Positions 8,412-17,026 of a DNA stretch of 64,000 nucleotides are shown here, piece by piece (positions within the stretch are counted from its first letter, which is position 1; each line of letters starts with the position of its first letter). Made by a program: the position numbers and the translations under genes. The notes under the pieces were generated by a model, which did no database searches, had not been told where the DNA came from, and saw only the letters and a list, made by a program, of their open reading frames with translations. Source of the stretch: Halothiobacillus sp. (GTDB taxonomy: Bacteria > Pseudomonadota > Gammaproteobacteria > Halothiobacillales > Halothiobacillaceae). The stretch spans positions 186,001 through 250,000 of the forward strand of contig JADQCE010000002.1 of the NCBI GenBank assembly GCA_016278265.1. Direction: 5' to 3'.

Positions 8412-8859
8412 GGCGTCGTTCCGGGGGGTGCCCGTGCAGTGTTCACCGAGCTCATGCGGCTGAGATTTACATCCCCTGTCATGCCATCCGAGGCGGCTGT
8501 CTCCTTTCCGCTTTCCCGTACTGTTTTCTCCTCTTTCTGGCCGTCCGTTTGATGCCCTGACGGCAGGGGCGATTGTGTGTTTGAAAACTTTCTGTGGATT
8601 CCCATGTCGCAATCTCCATGGACGGCGATTAATCATCGAGGGGCAGGTGTACATGTCTTGTACATGTTTCGGCTGAAGCGTGCGTGCACAGCGAGCTTGC
8701 GCGCAAACGGCAAAGGTGCTTCCCCGGTACAACTTTTAATAAATCGAAACTGAAATGTTGTTTTATTCGATTCCATAGGGATTGATCGCCCCAATTTATT
8801 GTGCAAAGGTTGTACACAGATTGACTCAACGAGAATCGCAATCAAGCGAGGGATACGAC
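8412..8859. other. Long nlpD-rpoS intergenic region / rpoS leader
   Basis: 448 bases with no credible gene. The distal half is much richer in A+T than its surroundings. It holds two direct copies of TGTACATGT (8648-8656 and 8659-8667) spaced 11 bases apart, a further TGTACA at 8811-8816, and an inverted pair AATCGAA (8742-8748) / TTCGATT (8766-8772). These look like regulatory sites or RNA structure for rpoS, whose start is at 8860. No promoter with good hexamers at proper spacing could be fixed. In E. coli the main rpoS promoter lies inside nlpD and yields a long structured leader; the same may hold here. Confidence 0.5.
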
Positions 8860-9861
8860 ATGGCACAGGCAATCGTTCACGACAGCATCACCCAGGTCGA
8901 ACCCGCCAAGGTGGACGAGCTGGCCGCCGATCCGGCCGAAACGGAGGTCGCGTCTGGTGCGGCCCGCAAGGCGGGCCCCTCCGGGGCCTCGGAATTCGCT
9001 CGCAACTTCAGCGTCGCCGACTCAGAGACCCCCGATCCGGTTCGCCTGTACCTCAAGGATGTCGAGACCGAGCGTCTGCTGACCCCGGCCGAGGAAATCG
9101 ACTTTTCCCGCCGAGCGCAGGCCGGCGAGGAATGGGCCCGCCAGAAGATGATCGTTTGCAACCTGCGACTGGTGATCAAGCTGGCGCGCCGCTATATCAA
9201 TCGTGGCCTCGACCTGCTGGACCTGATCGAGGAGGGCAATCTCGGTTTGATGCGAGCGGTGGAGAAGTTCGACCCCGAACGCGGTTTTCGCTTTTCGACC
9301 TACGCCACCTGGTGGATTCGCCAGACGATCGAACGGGCGCTGATGAACCAGGCCCGCACCGTTCGGCTGCCGGTGCACGTGGTCAAGGAAGTGCATTCCT
9401 ACAATCGAGCGGCGCGCAAGATTTCACAGAGCCAGAACGGCGATGTCCGTCCCGAACAAATCGCCGAGCATCTGGACAAGCCGGTCAAGGACGTGCTCAA
9501 GGTGATGTCCTACAACGAACGGGAATCTTCGTTCGACAGTCCCCTCAAGGGTGACGGCGAGTTTTCTCTGCTCGACATGGTGCCCGACGAAAACAGCCAG
9601 CTGCCCGAAGACGAGTTGCAGGATGATGGCGTCATGCGGTTGCTCGACCGGTTGATCGACAAGCTGGAGGGCAAGCAGCGCGAGGTGCTGATGCGCCGCT
9701 ATGGGCTGCGAGGCCACGAGCCGGCGACCCTCGAGCAGGTTGGCAGCCTGCTGGGTTGCACCCGTGAGCGCGTGCGCCAGATTCAGCTTGAGGCGGTGCG
9801 CCGCCTCAAGCAGTTCGCCGCCAATGAAGGAGTGACGTCGGACGTGATTTTCAGCGAGTGA
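8860..9861 (+). CDS. rpoS: RNA polymerase sigma factor RpoS (sigma-38)
   Basis: 333-residue stationary-phase/general stress sigma factor. Region 1.2 (DPVRLYLKDVETERLLTPAEE), region 2 (LDLLDLIEEGNLGLMRAVEKF and RFSTYATWWIRQTIERA), region 3 and region 4 (GCTRERVRQIQLEAVRRLK) are all present and RpoS-like rather than RpoD-like; there is no RpoD non-conserved insert. ATG 8860 follows AGCGAGGGATACGAC; an upstream in-frame ATG at 8782 has no ribosome site and would add a non-conserved tail. The N-terminal 40 residues are Ala/Glu rich and variable. The nlpD-rpoS neighbourhood confirms the assignment. Confidence 0.96.
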   Translation: MAQAIVHDSITQVEPAKVDELAADPAETEVASGAARKAGPSGASEFARNFSVADSETPDPVRLYLKDVETERLLTPAEEIDFSRRAQAGEEWARQKMIVCNLRLVIKLARRYINRGLDLLDLIEEGNLGLMRAVEKFDPERGFRFSTYATWWIRQTIERALMNQARTVRLPVHVVKEVHSYNRAARKISQSQNGDVRPEQIAEHLDKPVKDVLKVMSYNERESSFDSPLKGDGEFSLLDMVPDENSQLPEDELQDDGVMRLLDRLIDKLEGKQREVLMRRYGLRGHEPATLEQVGSLLGCTRERVRQIQLEAVRRLKQFAANEGVTSDVIFSE

Positions 9862-9902
9862 CAACGTCTCGCGCCTGACCCCGCGGAGTCCCATAGTTCC
9901 GG

Positions 9903-9937
9903 CCGCCCCTGCCAACTGGCAGCGGACGGTCTTTTTG
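9903..9937 (+). terminator. Rho-independent terminator of rpoS
   Basis: Stem CTGCCA/TGGCAG (9909-9914 with 9917-9922), extended by flanking CCGC/GCGG pairing, then a run CTTTTT. It lies 42 bases after the rpoS stop. Confidence 0.6.
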
Positions 9938-10054
9938 TATCTGGGGAGAGCGATGTTGTTCACTGGCTAATAGTTGGAGGTCCTGGGCGGGGCTGGCAAA
10001 ATGTGAATCGCTGCCGGTTGAACGTGATCGGCGAGGTAACCAAAGGGGCTTCGC

Positions 10055-10576
10055 ATGACCGATACGAAAACGGAATTCGACATCTGTGCCGAGGATCGCG
10101 TGCCGGTGCTGTTGCATCGTGTTGACCAGCTCTGGCGCCAGTTGCTTGATCACGAGCTTGCCCATCACGGTCTGAGCCAGGCCAAGTGGCGCACCATGGC
10201 CATCCTGTCGCTGTATCCGGAGGGGTTGATCCAGTCGGAGCTGGCCGAGGAGTTGGGCATTGAGGGGCCCTCGCTGGTCGCGATGATCGACCGATTGTCG
10301 CGTGACGAGTGGGTCGAGCGGGTCCAATGCGGCACGGACCGTCGCTGCAAGATCATCCGTCTGACCGAGCGTGCGTTGCCGTTGATCGACGAGATACGCG
10401 CCAGCGCCGAGAAGCTCTATGCCCGCACCTTTGCCGAGATCGATGTGCCGGGCGTGAGCATCCCGGACGTGGAGCGATTCTTCATCGCCCTGCGCGATCG
10501 TCTGTTCGATAATCTGCCGGAGAAGAAGCGTCAGCAGCGCCGACGCAATCTGGCGCGGGCCGCCGCCGAGGGCTGA
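10055..10576 (+). CDS. MarR/SlyA-family transcriptional regulator
   Basis: 173-residue winged-helix regulator. The HTH and wing are clear at about 45-115: LSQAKWRTMAILSLYPEGLIQSELAEELGIEGPSLVAMIDRLSRDEWVER, then a wing with DRRCKIIRLTERA. The N- and C-terminal helices form the dimer interface. The pattern is closer to SlyA than to MarR. Ligand and targets are unknown; no adjacent efflux or catabolic gene gives a clue, since it converges on pepA. ATG 10055 is preceded by AAAGGGGCTTCGC. C-terminal tail is strongly basic (EKKRQQRRRN). Confidence 0.88.
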   Translation: MTDTKTEFDICAEDRVPVLLHRVDQLWRQLLDHELAHHGLSQAKWRTMAILSLYPEGLIQSELAEELGIEGPSLVAMIDRLSRDEWVERVQCGTDRRCKIIRLTERALPLIDEIRASAEKLYARTFAEIDVPGVSIPDVERFFIALRDRLFDNLPEKKRQQRRRNLARAAAEG

Positions 10577-10617
10577 GACACTACTCCGGAGCAAGGGATT
10601 TGTCGGGCCGGAAACGA

Positions 10618-10652
10618 AACGCCCCGGTCATGGGTATCCATGCCGGGGCGTT
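10618..10652. terminator. Bidirectional terminator between MarR gene and pepA
   Basis: Perfect 10-bp inverted repeat AACGCCCCGG / CCGGGGCGTT with a 15-base loop, between two convergent genes. Short T/A runs flank it, so it may serve both strands. Confidence 0.65.
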
Positions 10653-10677
10653 CTGCGTCTGGTGGGCGGTCCGTGGT

Positions 10678-12207
10678 TTAGGCGGCACCACCGCCGTTGC
10701 CTTCCTGCTGCTGACTGGCCCGCTGCATCAGGAATTCCGCCAACAGCGGGACCGGACGGCCCGTCGCGCCCTTGGCATCGCCAACCTTCCACGCCGTGCC
10801 CGCGATGTCGAGGTGGGCCCAGTGATGCTCCTTGACGAAGCGCGAGAGGAAGGCGGCTGCCGTGATGCTGCCCCCTTCGCGCCCGCCAATGTTCGCCATG
10901 TCGGCAAAATTGCTCTTGAGCTGGTCCTGGTACTCGTCCCACAGTGGCAATTGCCACGCGCGGTCGTTGGCTACCTCACCGGCCCGGAGCAGTTCCTTGG
11001 CCAGGGGGTCGTGGTTGGACAACAGCCCGCTCGGATGACGACCCAGAGCGACGATGCATGCACCGGTCAGGGTGGCGATATCGACGATGGCTGACGGCTT
11101 GTAGCGCGCGGCATAGGTCAGGGCATCACAGAGGATCAGTCGGCCCTCGGCGTCGGTGTTGAGCACCTCGATGGTCTGGCCGGACATGCTGCGGATCACG
11201 TCGCCGGGCTTGAGGGCTGCGCTGCCGGGCATGTTCTCCACCGTGGGAACTAGGCCCACCACGTTGATCGGCAGCTGCATTTCGGCCACGGCGGACATCA
11301 CGCCGATGGTGGCCGCCGCACCTCCCATGTCGAACTTCATCTGGTCCATGTCGGGCCCAGGCTTGAGCGAAATGCCGCCAGTGTCGAAGGTCACGCCCTT
11401 GCCGACCAGCACGATCGGCGGGCTGTCGGCATCCGCCCCCATGTGTTCCATCACGATCATCTTGGGGGGCTCGCTGCTCCCCTTGGCTACCGCCAGCAGC
11501 GCGTTCATCCCCAACGACTCCATGCGAGAGGCGTCGAGCACCTCGACCGACAAGTGCACATGGGTTTCTGTCATCTTGCGCGCATGCTCGGCCATGGTGG
11601 TGGGGGTGAGCAGATTGCCGGGCATGTTGGCGAGGTTCTTCGCCATGCGCATGCCGTTACTGATGGCGGTCGCCTCGCGCACGTAGCGTTCGGCCTCCAT
11701 CAACTCCTTGCGGGTGGGTAGGATGAACGTCACCTTGCGCAGCGGGCGGCGTGGTCCCAGATCCCGGTCGGTCTTGAGATCGTCGAAGCGATACAGGACA
11801 TCGTCGATGGCAACGATGCTCTGGCGCAGCACCTGTTCCAGGCTGCTGCCACGTACGTCGATTTCGGAGAGGTGGCTGACACATTCTGCCGTGCCACGGT
11901 GATGCAGTGCCTCGACGGCGGCGCGGGTCGCCTTGACCAGCCCGCGTGTGTCGAGCTCGCGCTCCTTGCCCAGACCGACCAGCATCACGCGGTCGGCTTG
12001 CACATTGGGCACGCCGTGGAGCAGCAAGGTGTCACCCAGTTCACCGTCCATGTCGCCACGGCGGGTGATCGCGGTGATAAAGCCGTCACTGACCTGGTCG
12101 ATGGTCTCCGCCGCTGCCGTCAGCCGACGGGATTCGAATACACCGACGATCAGGCAGGCGGTACGCTGCTTTTCCGGGGCGCCACTCTTTACGGAGAATT
12201 CGAGCAC
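10678..12207 (-). CDS. pepA: Cytosol (leucyl) aminopeptidase PepA
   Basis: 509-residue M17 leucyl aminopeptidase, a hexameric di-metal enzyme that removes N-terminal residues from peptides; in E. coli it also binds DNA in Xer recombination and carAB control. The signature NTDAEGRL is at 350-357 (metal ligands Asp352 and Glu354), and VGKGVTFDTGGISLKP carries the catalytic Lys and metal-binding Asp. Start chosen is GTG at 12207 (V-L-E-F-S-V-K), preceded on its strand by GAGGAAGAACACC; a longer open frame to 12273 has no ribosome site and non-conserved residues. Length matches the family (E. coli 503). Confidence 0.95.
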   Translation of the reverse strand: MLEFSVKSGAPEKQRTACLIVGVFESRRLTAAAETIDQVSDGFITAITRRGDMDGELGDTLLLHGVPNVQADRVMLVGLGKERELDTRGLVKATRAAVEALHHRGTAECVSHLSEIDVRGSSLEQVLRQSIVAIDDVLYRFDDLKTDRDLGPRRPLRKVTFILPTRKELMEAERYVREATAISNGMRMAKNLANMPGNLLTPTTMAEHARKMTETHVHLSVEVLDASRMESLGMNALLAVAKGSSEPPKMIVMEHMGADADSPPIVLVGKGVTFDTGGISLKPGPDMDQMKFDMGGAAATIGVMSAVAEMQLPINVVGLVPTVENMPGSAALKPGDVIRSMSGQTIEVLNTDAEGRLILCDALTYAARYKPSAIVDIATLTGACIVALGRHPSGLLSNHDPLAKELLRAGEVANDRAWQLPLWDEYQDQLKSNFADMANIGGREGGSITAAAFLSRFVKEHHWAHLDIAGTAWKVGDAKGATGRPVPLLAEFLMQRASQQQEGNGGGAA

Positions 12208-12453
12208 GGTGTTCTTCCTCGTGTCTGATGTGCGGTTAACGGGAGACCGGATTTGTACCGGCCGATCGGGCATCCGTTCAGTCGGCCCAATCAGGCAACT
12301 ATGACTGGGCAGTCTAGCAAAACCCCGTCATGGCCCGCCGGGGTTCGGTGCATCGGCCCACGCCTGCTACGATTTCCATTCCCAGAGGAGGCCCTGCGCG
12401 CATTGCCATTGCCTCTGCGTGGAAATTCCATAACGCTGCACCAGGGTGCCACG

Positions 12454-12756
12454 ATGACCGATCCGTCTGAGAAGAAACCGACCGACCACCCGGACGACGA
12501 GTTCGAGCCGGGCATTGGTGACCCCTATCGTTTCGAGGCGCCGTCGCGCCAGCCGGGCTTCGCTCGAGTGTCGAAAGCCATGCTGGTGATCGGCGCGATC
12601 CTCTCGACGGTGGGCGTGGTCGGAGGGCTCGGGCCAATCATGTTCACCAGCGAGGAGGACAAGCTTCAGTTCATGAATCTGCTGATGCTCGCCCCGGCCG
12701 GGGTGATCCTGATGTTCGCCGGGATTACCGGCTGGGTGATCGCCGGCGGGCGCTGA
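12454..12756 (+). CDS. Small two-TM membrane protein, unknown
   Basis: 100 residues. A charged, acidic cytoplasmic N-terminus (about 1-45, DPSEKKPTDHPDDEFEPG) is followed by two hydrophobic segments (about 47-67 and 80-98) joined by a short loop. ATG 12454 follows CCAGGGTGCCACG, a modest ribosome site. It lies divergent from pepA and tail-to-tail with the symporter gene, with a terminator just after it. No named family recognised; coding confidence rests on the clean TM pattern, codon choice and the terminator. Confidence 0.65.
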   Translation: MTDPSEKKPTDHPDDEFEPGIGDPYRFEAPSRQPGFARVSKAMLVIGAILSTVGVVGGLGPIMFTSEEDKLQFMNLLMLAPAGVILMFAGITGWVIAGGR

Positions 12757-12790
12757 CCTTCCTCACTCACGCCACGAACCGAGCAGACAC

Positions 12791-12822
12791 AAAAAACCCC
12801 GGGCAAGGCCCGGGGTTTTGTT
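12791..12822. terminator. Bidirectional terminator
   Basis: Strong symmetrical hairpin AAAACCCCGGGC / GCCCGGGGTTTT with a 3-base loop and A/T tails on both sides, placed between the small membrane-protein gene and the convergent symporter gene. Confidence 0.9.
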
Positions 12823-12852
12823 CTTTCGGACCGGCAATCGCCGGTCGGGTGA

Positions 12853-14619
12853 TCAGCTGGCCCGCGGGACGCGGACGTCCTCGACCAGTTCCTGGATCTC
12901 ATGCGGCGGCGGGGTGGTCATCTTCGCGACGAGAATCGCCACGATGAAGTTGATTGCCGCGCCGATGGCGCCGAACGAGGTCGGGTTGATACCGAACATC
13001 CATGCTTCACGGGTGTCTTCAAGCGGGTTAGTCCCCGGAATGAAGAACCAGCCCTTGTACATGAAGATGTACAGCAGGGTGATGGACAGGCCGGCCAGCA
13101 TGCCCGCGATGGCGCCTTCCTTGTTCATGCGCTTGGAGAAGATCCCCATCATCAGCGCCGGGAACAGGGAGCTTGCGGCCAGGCCGAAGGCCAGTGCCAC
13201 CACCTGCGCGGCGAAGCCGGGCGGGTTAAGGCCCAGGTAGCCGGCAATGATGATCGCGACGGTCATCGAGATCCGACCGGCCATCAGCTCGTTCTTCTCC
13301 GAGATGTTCGGCATGAACACGCCCTTGAGAAGATCGTGCGAGATCGCCGACGAGATCGCCAGCAGCAGGCCCGCGGCGGTCGACAGCGCGGCGGCGATAC
13401 CACCAGCGGCAATCAACGCGATGACCCAGTTCGGCAAGTTGGCGATCTCCGGGTTGGCCAGCACCATGATGTCGCGGTCAACGTACAGCTCGTTGCCGTT
13501 CCAGCCGTACTCTTCCTCGGCCATGGCCGCGAACGCTTCGTTGTCGTCGTTGTAGTACTGGATGCGGCCGTCGCCGTTCTTGTCCTCGAACTGCAGCAGG
13601 CCAGTGGTCTCCCAGCTCTTCATCCACTGGGGACGCTCGGCGTAGAGCAGGTTGCCTTCCGGTGCGCCGATCTGGTCGGTGTCCTGCACGGTCTTGAGGG
13701 TGTTCCACATCGCCATGGCGCCGACGGCCGGGGCGGTGGTGTACAGGATCGCGATGAACAGCAGGGTCCAGCCGGCGGATTTGCGGGCATCACGGACACG
13801 CGGCACGGTGAAAAAGCGCACCAGCACGTGCGGCAGGCCGGCGGTGCCGATCATCAGTGCCAACGTGAGCAGGAAGGTGTTCATCAGGTCCGGCGTGCCG
13901 GTGTACTCGGCAAAGCCCAGGTCGACCAGGACCAGGTCCAGCTTCTGCAGCAGGTACTGGTCCGAGCCCGCGCCGGTCAGTTCGGCACCAGTGCCAATCT
14001 GCGGCAGGAAGTGGCCGGTCAGCTGCAGGGAGATGAAGATCGCCGGCACGGTGTAGGCGAAGATCATGATCACGTACTGCGCGATCTGCGTGTAGGTGAT
14101 GCCCTTCATGCCGCCGAGTACCGCGTAGACGAACACGATGCCCATGCCCGCGAACAGGCCGACTTCGACCGAGGTCTCGAGGAAGCGGGAGAACGCCACG
14201 CCGACGCCCTTCATCTGGCCGATGACGTAGGTCAGCGAGATGACCAGCAGGGCGATGACGGCGATGACGCGTGCGGCGTTCGAGTAAAAGCGGTCACCGA
14301 TAAATTCCGGCACCGTGAACTTGCCGAACTTGCGCAGGTACGGCGCGAGCAGCATCGCCAGCAGTACGTAGCCGCCGGTCCAGCCCATCAGGTAGGCAGA
14401 GGCCGAGTAGCCGTTGAAGGCAATCAGGCCGGCCATCGAGATGAACGAAGCGGCGGACATCCAGTCGGCAGCGGTGGCCATGCCGTTGAGGACGGGGTTG
14501 ATCCCCTTGCCGGCGACGTAGAACTCGCTGGTGGTGCCGGCTCGGGCGACGATCGCGAGGACGAAGTAAAGCAAGAAAGTGGCGCCAACCACCAGGTAAA
14601 TCAGGGTCTGTAGTTCCAT
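12853..14619 (-). CDS. Sodium:solute symporter large subunit (VC_2705 / ActP-like)
   Basis: 588-residue member of the solute:sodium symporter family, closest by eye to the VC_2705 group related to acetate permease ActP. About 13 hydrophobic segments are visible; FYVAGKGINPVLNGMATAADWMSAASF and GTAGLPHVLVRFFTVP are SSS hallmarks. Between two TM segments there is a hydrophilic insert (about 315-385) that contains DKNGDGRI at 346-353, an EF-hand/dockerin-like calcium loop. It lies 21 bases after its small subunit gene on the same strand, so the two form one operon. The substrate is likely a small carboxylate, but that is family knowledge, not shown here. Confidence 0.9.
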   Translation of the reverse strand: MELQTLIYLVVGATFLLYFVLAIVARAGTTSEFYVAGKGINPVLNGMATAADWMSAASFISMAGLIAFNGYSASAYLMGWTGGYVLLAMLLAPYLRKFGKFTVPEFIGDRFYSNAARVIAVIALLVISLTYVIGQMKGVGVAFSRFLETSVEVGLFAGMGIVFVYAVLGGMKGITYTQIAQYVIMIFAYTVPAIFISLQLTGHFLPQIGTGAELTGAGSDQYLLQKLDLVLVDLGFAEYTGTPDLMNTFLLTLALMIGTAGLPHVLVRFFTVPRVRDARKSAGWTLLFIAILYTTAPAVGAMAMWNTLKTVQDTDQIGAPEGNLLYAERPQWMKSWETTGLLQFEDKNGDGRIQYYNDDNEAFAAMAEEEYGWNGNELYVDRDIMVLANPEIANLPNWVIALIAAGGIAAALSTAAGLLLAISSAISHDLLKGVFMPNISEKNELMAGRISMTVAIIIAGYLGLNPPGFAAQVVALAFGLAASSLFPALMMGIFSKRMNKEGAIAGMLAGLSITLLYIFMYKGWFFIPGTNPLEDTREAWMFGINPTSFGAIGAAINFIVAILVAKMTTPPPHEIQELVEDVRVPRAS

Positions 14620-14640
14620 GTGTCTTGGGCTCCTGCGTTA

Positions 14641-14901
14641 TCAGTCTTCGGCGACGCCGAATTTCTTGTCGATGGCGTTCATGCGCCAGGCGTAGAAGAA
14701 GATCAGCACCACGAAGGTGAAGATCGAGCCTTGTTGCGCGAACCAGAAGCCCAGCGGATAACCGCCCAGGTGGATCTGGTTGAGCGTATCGACCAGCAGA
14801 ATGCCGAATACGTAGGACACCAGGAACCAGACGACCAGACAGCCGAACAGTACCTTCAGGTTGGCACGCCAGTAATTAGCGCGATTGGAACGTTGCTCCA
14901 T
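14641..14901 (-). CDS. DUF4212 symporter small subunit
   Basis: 86-residue protein with two transmembrane helices (about 16-37 and 52-73), matching the DUF4212 family, the small partner of VC_2705-type symporters (GYPLGFWFAQQGSIFTFVVLIFFYAWRMNAID is characteristic). It lies directly upstream of the large subunit in the same direction. The ribosome site is a strong GAGGAG, 7 bases before the ATG at 14901, and overlaps a possible hairpin (see the leader entry). Confidence 0.92.
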   Translation of the reverse strand: MEQRSNRANYWRANLKVLFGCLVVWFLVSYVFGILLVDTLNQIHLGGYPLGFWFAQQGSIFTFVVLIFFYAWRMNAIDKKFGVAED

Positions 14902-14902
14902 A

Positions 14903-14937
14903 AGTGGCTCCTCAAGTTTCGGTTGAGTCCGAAAGTT
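14903..14937 (-). promoter_or_regulatory. Leader with two alternative hairpins over the DUF4212 ribosome site
   Basis: Read on the minus strand, TTTCGG (14939-side, complement of CCGAAA at 14929-14934) can pair with CCGAAA (complement of TTTCGG at 14917-14922) around a 6-base loop. The loop sequence CTCAA (complement of 14923-14927) can instead pair with TTGAG (complement of 14911-14915), which overlaps the GAGGAG ribosome site. The two stems exclude each other. Seen directly as sequence complementarity; a regulatory role is inference. Confidence 0.35.
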
Positions 14938-15069
14938 TTATGTCTTCCATCTCCTGCCGGGGACGGGCATGGCGGCGCTCACGCACCCACCACGCCCCGT
15001 CCCCGGAGCACGGTAAGCCTACTGGAACCGTGGGGGGAAAGGGAACCTATGTTTATTGACCGTCCATCA

Positions 15070-16956
15070 TCAGAGCTGATATGCGATGGCCAGATGCTGC
15101 TGGAGCTTACGGGCGATGCGGAAGGACTCCTTGAGCAAGCGTTGAGTGAGCCCGTCGAGCCGGTCCGGATCGATCAGGTTGTCTGGCGATTCGCCGCGCT
15201 GAATCTGCGCGTACTGGTGGCGCAGTCGCAGTCGTTGGATGAAGTCGTAGGCGGCGGACAGATCCTCGGCCGGCAAGGCGCGTTCGGGCACTAGGGCCAG
15301 TCGCTGGTCGGTGCGCGTCGCCGCCGAGCCCTGGGCCAGTGCCTCGATGCGGGCGGCATCGACGAATGGCGTGGCGCCGTCGAGCTTGATGTCGATGCCA
15401 CGCTGACCGCCACGGGAACGGGTGCGAAAGCCACCAAACAGGGTCAGCGGCGGCTGATTGCGCAGGGCGTTGGCGGCAAGTTGGCGCCGGAAGCGGCTGT
15501 TCTTCTTGGCTGGCTCGCGCCAGGCATTGGCCCATTGCTCGAACAACGATTCGCTACCGGCCAGACCGCGCGCGTCGAAGAAGATGCTGGTCTTGAGCAG
15601 GTGCTCGGGCGTGCCTTGGTCGATCCAGTCGCGAAAACGCTTGTCCCATTCATTGACCGACAGGCACAGGTCCGGATTGCCGGCCATGATGTTGCCCGGA
15701 CACAGCGGGTAGCCCAGCTGGTCGAGGGCCTCGTTGACGCGGCGGGCCAAAGGCAGCAGGTGATCCCGGGCCGTCTGGGGATCGATTGTTCCTGCGAAGA
15801 CCAGTCCGTTGTCCTGGTCGGTGGCCAGGGTCTGCTCCGAGCGCGCCTCGCTGCCGAAGGTGAGCCAGCACCATTCCAGCTCGGCGGGCAGGGGAGCGTC
15901 CTCGAACGTCAGCCCGATCACGCGCCGGGTGATCGCATCGTTGATGCCGCTGACGATCCGGCTGATCGGGGCGAAGCCCGAGCCCGATTCGAGCAGGGCG
16001 CCGACGATGCTGGGCACCTCGTGGCGAATGCCGGCCAGCGCCTCGATGTCGCGCGCGCGGCCGATGCGCTGATGCAGCAGGCCCGGCGTCATCGCATTGA
16101 CACGATAGAGCGCGGCCTCGTCCAGCACGCCCAGCGGTTCATCGCGGCCCCGCTCGGTGACCAGCAGGTGATGAAAGCCGTGCTCGGCGAGCGTCACGGC
16201 CGCCTCGAGCAGCGAGGTATCGGCATCGATGCCGACCGGGTCGCGTGTGGCGATCTCGGCCAGCGTGGTGTCTGCCGGCCGAGTCAGCCCGCGGAAGGCG
16301 AGGTCCCGGAGCGTGGCGATGCCAAAGCCGTCGGCGAGATGGACCAGGATCGCCTCGCCGCCGTGGGCTTCCAGCGCGCGGGCCGCCTGGGAAAGCGTGG
16401 TGTCGCCGTCGAGTTTCAGCGTACGTGAGTCCATCCGGGCGCGGATCGGCGTGGCCGGATCGAGTAGCGCGCCGGAGGGGCCAGCCCCGTCGTCGATTTC
16501 TTCGGCCACCGGCCCGCGGGTGAGCAGGTGCCCGATGCGCCGGGTGCAGAAGTCGTCAAAGGCCTCGCTCTCGCGCCGCAACTGCCCGAACGCATCGGCC
16601 GGCAGCGTGACCGCATTGCCCGGTTCGGCGACCTGCTGGCGGGTACTGACGGGGCGGGCCTCCATCAGCGCGCCCAGCGGGAAGCTGTCGCCCCGGCCCA
16701 GCGACCAGACCGGGTGACCGTCGGAGCCCTCGACCAGGCCGTCCACGCGGCCGGAGAGCAGCACGAAGAACGTCGTCGGCGGGCCCATGCGCGGCTCGAG
16801 CAATACCTCACCTTGCTCGAGCCGGCGGATGCGTCCCTCGCGCATCGAGCGGGCCAGGGTGTCGGGATCGATGCGGTCGAATGGCGCGATCTCACGTAGC
16901 GCGAGCAGGGCCTCGCGGGCGTCTTCTGTGAGGTCGGTCGGATCGGGGTCGTCCAT
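15070..16956 (-). CDS. cNMP-binding/CBS/DUF294 nucleotidyltransferase-like regulator
   Basis: 628-residue cytoplasmic protein. Order of domains: a cyclic-nucleotide-binding-type barrel (about 20-130), a CBS pair (about 150-275), a DUF294 putative nucleotidyltransferase domain with GSEAR at 368-372 and ATDQDNGLVF carrying Asp380/Asp382, and a DUF294 C-terminal helical domain. The GS...DQD pattern matches GlnD-like transferases. Genes of this type regularly sit beside VC_2705/ActP-like symporters, and here it lies just upstream of the two symporter genes on the same strand. A nucleotide-sensing control of the transporter is plausible but unproven. ATG 16956 is chosen because the upstream open frame reads through the divergent promoter region. 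Confidence 0.88.
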   Translation of the reverse strand: MDDPDPTDLTEDAREALLALREIAPFDRIDPDTLARSMREGRIRRLEQGEVLLEPRMGPPTTFFVLLSGRVDGLVEGSDGHPVWSLGRGDSFPLGALMEARPVSTRQQVAEPGNAVTLPADAFGQLRRESEAFDDFCTRRIGHLLTRGPVAEEIDDGAGPSGALLDPATPIRARMDSRTLKLDGDTTLSQAARALEAHGGEAILVHLADGFGIATLRDLAFRGLTRPADTTLAEIATRDPVGIDADTSLLEAAVTLAEHGFHHLLVTERGRDEPLGVLDEAALYRVNAMTPGLLHQRIGRARDIEALAGIRHEVPSIVGALLESGSGFAPISRIVSGINDAITRRVIGLTFEDAPLPAELEWCWLTFGSEARSEQTLATDQDNGLVFAGTIDPQTARDHLLPLARRVNEALDQLGYPLCPGNIMAGNPDLCLSVNEWDKRFRDWIDQGTPEHLLKTSIFFDARGLAGSESLFEQWANAWREPAKKNSRFRRQLAANALRNQPPLTLFGGFRTRSRGGQRGIDIKLDGATPFVDAARIEALAQGSAATRTDQRLALVPERALPAEDLSAAYDFIQRLRLRHQYAQIQRGESPDNLIDPDRLDGLTQRLLKESFRIARKLQQHLAIAYQL

Positions 16957-17026
16957 GGTCACTCCGAGGTTGCGCCGGACGGCTATGCTGAGCTGTGTTG
17001 TTCCCAACCATAGCGGAGGTTTTGCC

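Noticed and set aside
10600-11094. Plus-strand frame at the 3' end of pepA
   Set aside because: Starts inside the terminator and lies opposite conserved PepA residues.
12901-14613. 570-codon plus-strand frame opposite the symporter gene
   Set aside because: Antisense artefact; the symporter reading has clear TM helices and family motifs.
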